Shown here: positions 5,188-5,705 of the stretch, one piece after another
Layout: each line of letters begins with the position of its first letter
Position numbering within the stretch: the first letter of the stretch is position 1
NCBI GenBank assembly: GCA_018067265.1
Contig: JAGPUY010000338.1
Coordinates: 1-5,705 of the forward strand
Source: Oceanihabitans sp.
GTDB taxonomy: Bacteria; Bacteroidota; Bacteroidia; Flavobacteriales; Flavobacteriaceae
Direction: 5' to 3'
Length of the DNA: 5,705 bases
Made by a program: the position numbers and the translations under genes
Notes under the pieces: generated by a model
The model's input: only the letters and a program-made list of their open reading frames with translations
Databases searched by the model: none
What the model was told of the DNA's origin: nothing

Positions 5188-5676
5188 TTATATGGTGATC
5201 ACAACGCCGCCTTTCATCTCTAATGTAGTGGGCCTTTCAAACCATGTTTCCATAAAATCAAAGTTTTCTTGGGTTACTTCAAATTCAAAAGTAGCGCCTT
5301 GTTCTTTATTTCTTTGTGATATTCTTTGTAGTCTGGTTGCCTTACTAATATCTAAAAAATGTGTTTTTATAGGGTAGTTATGCAAAGCGGCAAATTTTCT
5401 AAACTTTTCACGATGCGAAAATTTCGAAAGGCCTAAATCTAAAATAGTATTGGTATTTGCATTTTCTAACTGTGTAATCAAGTCTAGAATGATCGTTTCG
5501 GCTCTTTCAATCCGTTCTAAAAACCAATCCAATCCATCTTCTGGTTTTTTATCGGCAAGAAATAAAGTGTTGTTCCAGGTATCTATGGAGAATAGTATTC
5601 CTTTGGTTTCTTTTTTTAAGCGGTTAGCGTATGTTGTTTTTCCGGAACCGGTGTTTCCTAAGATGAGGTGGATCAT
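5188..5676 (-). CDS. Small P-loop ATPase, predicted kinase (AAA_33-like)
   Basis: Predicted ATP-binding protein of 162 residues. The Walker A loop GNTGSGKT is at 7-14, right at the N-terminus. SIDTW (30-34) supplies an acidic residue where related small kinases bind substrate or Mg. ILDLG (78-82) is a Walker-B-like strand, and the arginine-rich segment around R115, R118 and R122 (RLQRISQRN) looks like the lid. The C-terminus has FERPT..E (147-153). This layout is that of the AAA_33/zeta-toxin-like small-molecule kinase superfamily; the substrate is unknown and no antitoxin gene is visible beside it. The ATG at 5676-5674 is chosen because it puts the P-loop at the expected distance. A TTG at 5703 would add nine residues (MLIIVIKEK) not expected in the family. 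The promoter would lie beyond the window. The gene is on the same strand as the dehydrogenase, 130 bases away, with no terminator seen between. Confidence 0.85.
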   Translation of the reverse strand: MIHLILGNTGSGKTTYANRLKKETKGILFSIDTWNNTLFLADKKPEDGLDWFLERIERAETIILDLITQLENANTNTILDLGLSKFSHREKFRKFAALHNYPIKTHFLDISKATRLQRISQRNKEQGATFEFEVTQENFDFMETWFERPTTLEMKGGVVITI

Positions 5677-5705
5677 TTTTTCTTTGATTACTATGATTAA
5701 CAAAG

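Noticed and set aside
5192..5377. Plus-strand 61-codon frame opposite the kinase-like gene
   Set aside because: It is antisense to a gene with a clear P-loop and lid; no supporting signal was seen.
5188..5676. Zeta-like toxin of a toxin-antitoxin pair
   Set aside because: The fold class is similar, but no small partner gene is visible next to it and the protein is short; a general small-molecule kinase is the safer call.
5188..5703. Longer form of the kinase-like protein starting at TTG 5703
   Set aside because: The ATG at 5676 places the P-loop at the usual position; the extra MLIIVIKEK is not typical.

Overview
The window looks like ordinary chromosome from a marine-type member of the Flavobacteriaceae (Bacteroidota). 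The evidence is low GC with strong A/T at third positions, proteins typical of that family (a NamZ/DUF1343 lipoprotein, a LolC/LolE-like permease, a protein with a type IX secretion C-terminal domain), mostly weak Shine-Dalgarno sequences, and short palindromic repeats of the kind scattered through flavobacterial genomes. The genus cannot be fixed from this sequence.

Layout. At the left edge, on the minus strand, is the N-terminal two thirds or so of a NamZ-type exo-N-acetylmuramidase lipoprotein that runs off the window (1-761). Only 8 bases separate its ATG from the TTG start of a divergent LolE-like ABC transporter permease (770-2005). A 236-base gap follows, filled by a palindromic interspersed repeat (2041-2134), a run of 7-base tandem repeats (2149-2183) and a probable promoter. 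Next is a PLP-dependent cysteine synthase / cystathionine beta-synthase-type enzyme (2242-3222). Directly after its stop codon come three more short palindromic repeats and a strong terminator. A secreted protein of unknown function (3412-4263) stands alone between two almost identical terminators; it carries a duplicated cysteine-containing module and a type IX sorting domain. On the minus strand lie a short-chain dehydrogenase (4338-5057) and a small P-loop kinase-like ATPase (5188-5676), separated by a 130-base gap holding a candidate promoter.

How the genes relate. NamZ (cell-wall sugar recycling) and the Lol-type permease (lipoprotein traffic) are both envelope functions and share a start region, but they are divergent and need not be co-regulated. 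The cysteine enzyme, the secreted protein, the dehydrogenase and the ATPase look like separate transcription units with no evident joint pathway.

I found no defence system, CRISPR array, transposase, prophage, tRNA or rRNA. The most interesting content is the small repeats. One copy sits in frame inside the NamZ coding sequence and adds about 13 residues; another copy of the same family begins on the last base of the cysteine-synthase stop codon. The second point of interest is the undescribed duplicated module of the secreted protein.
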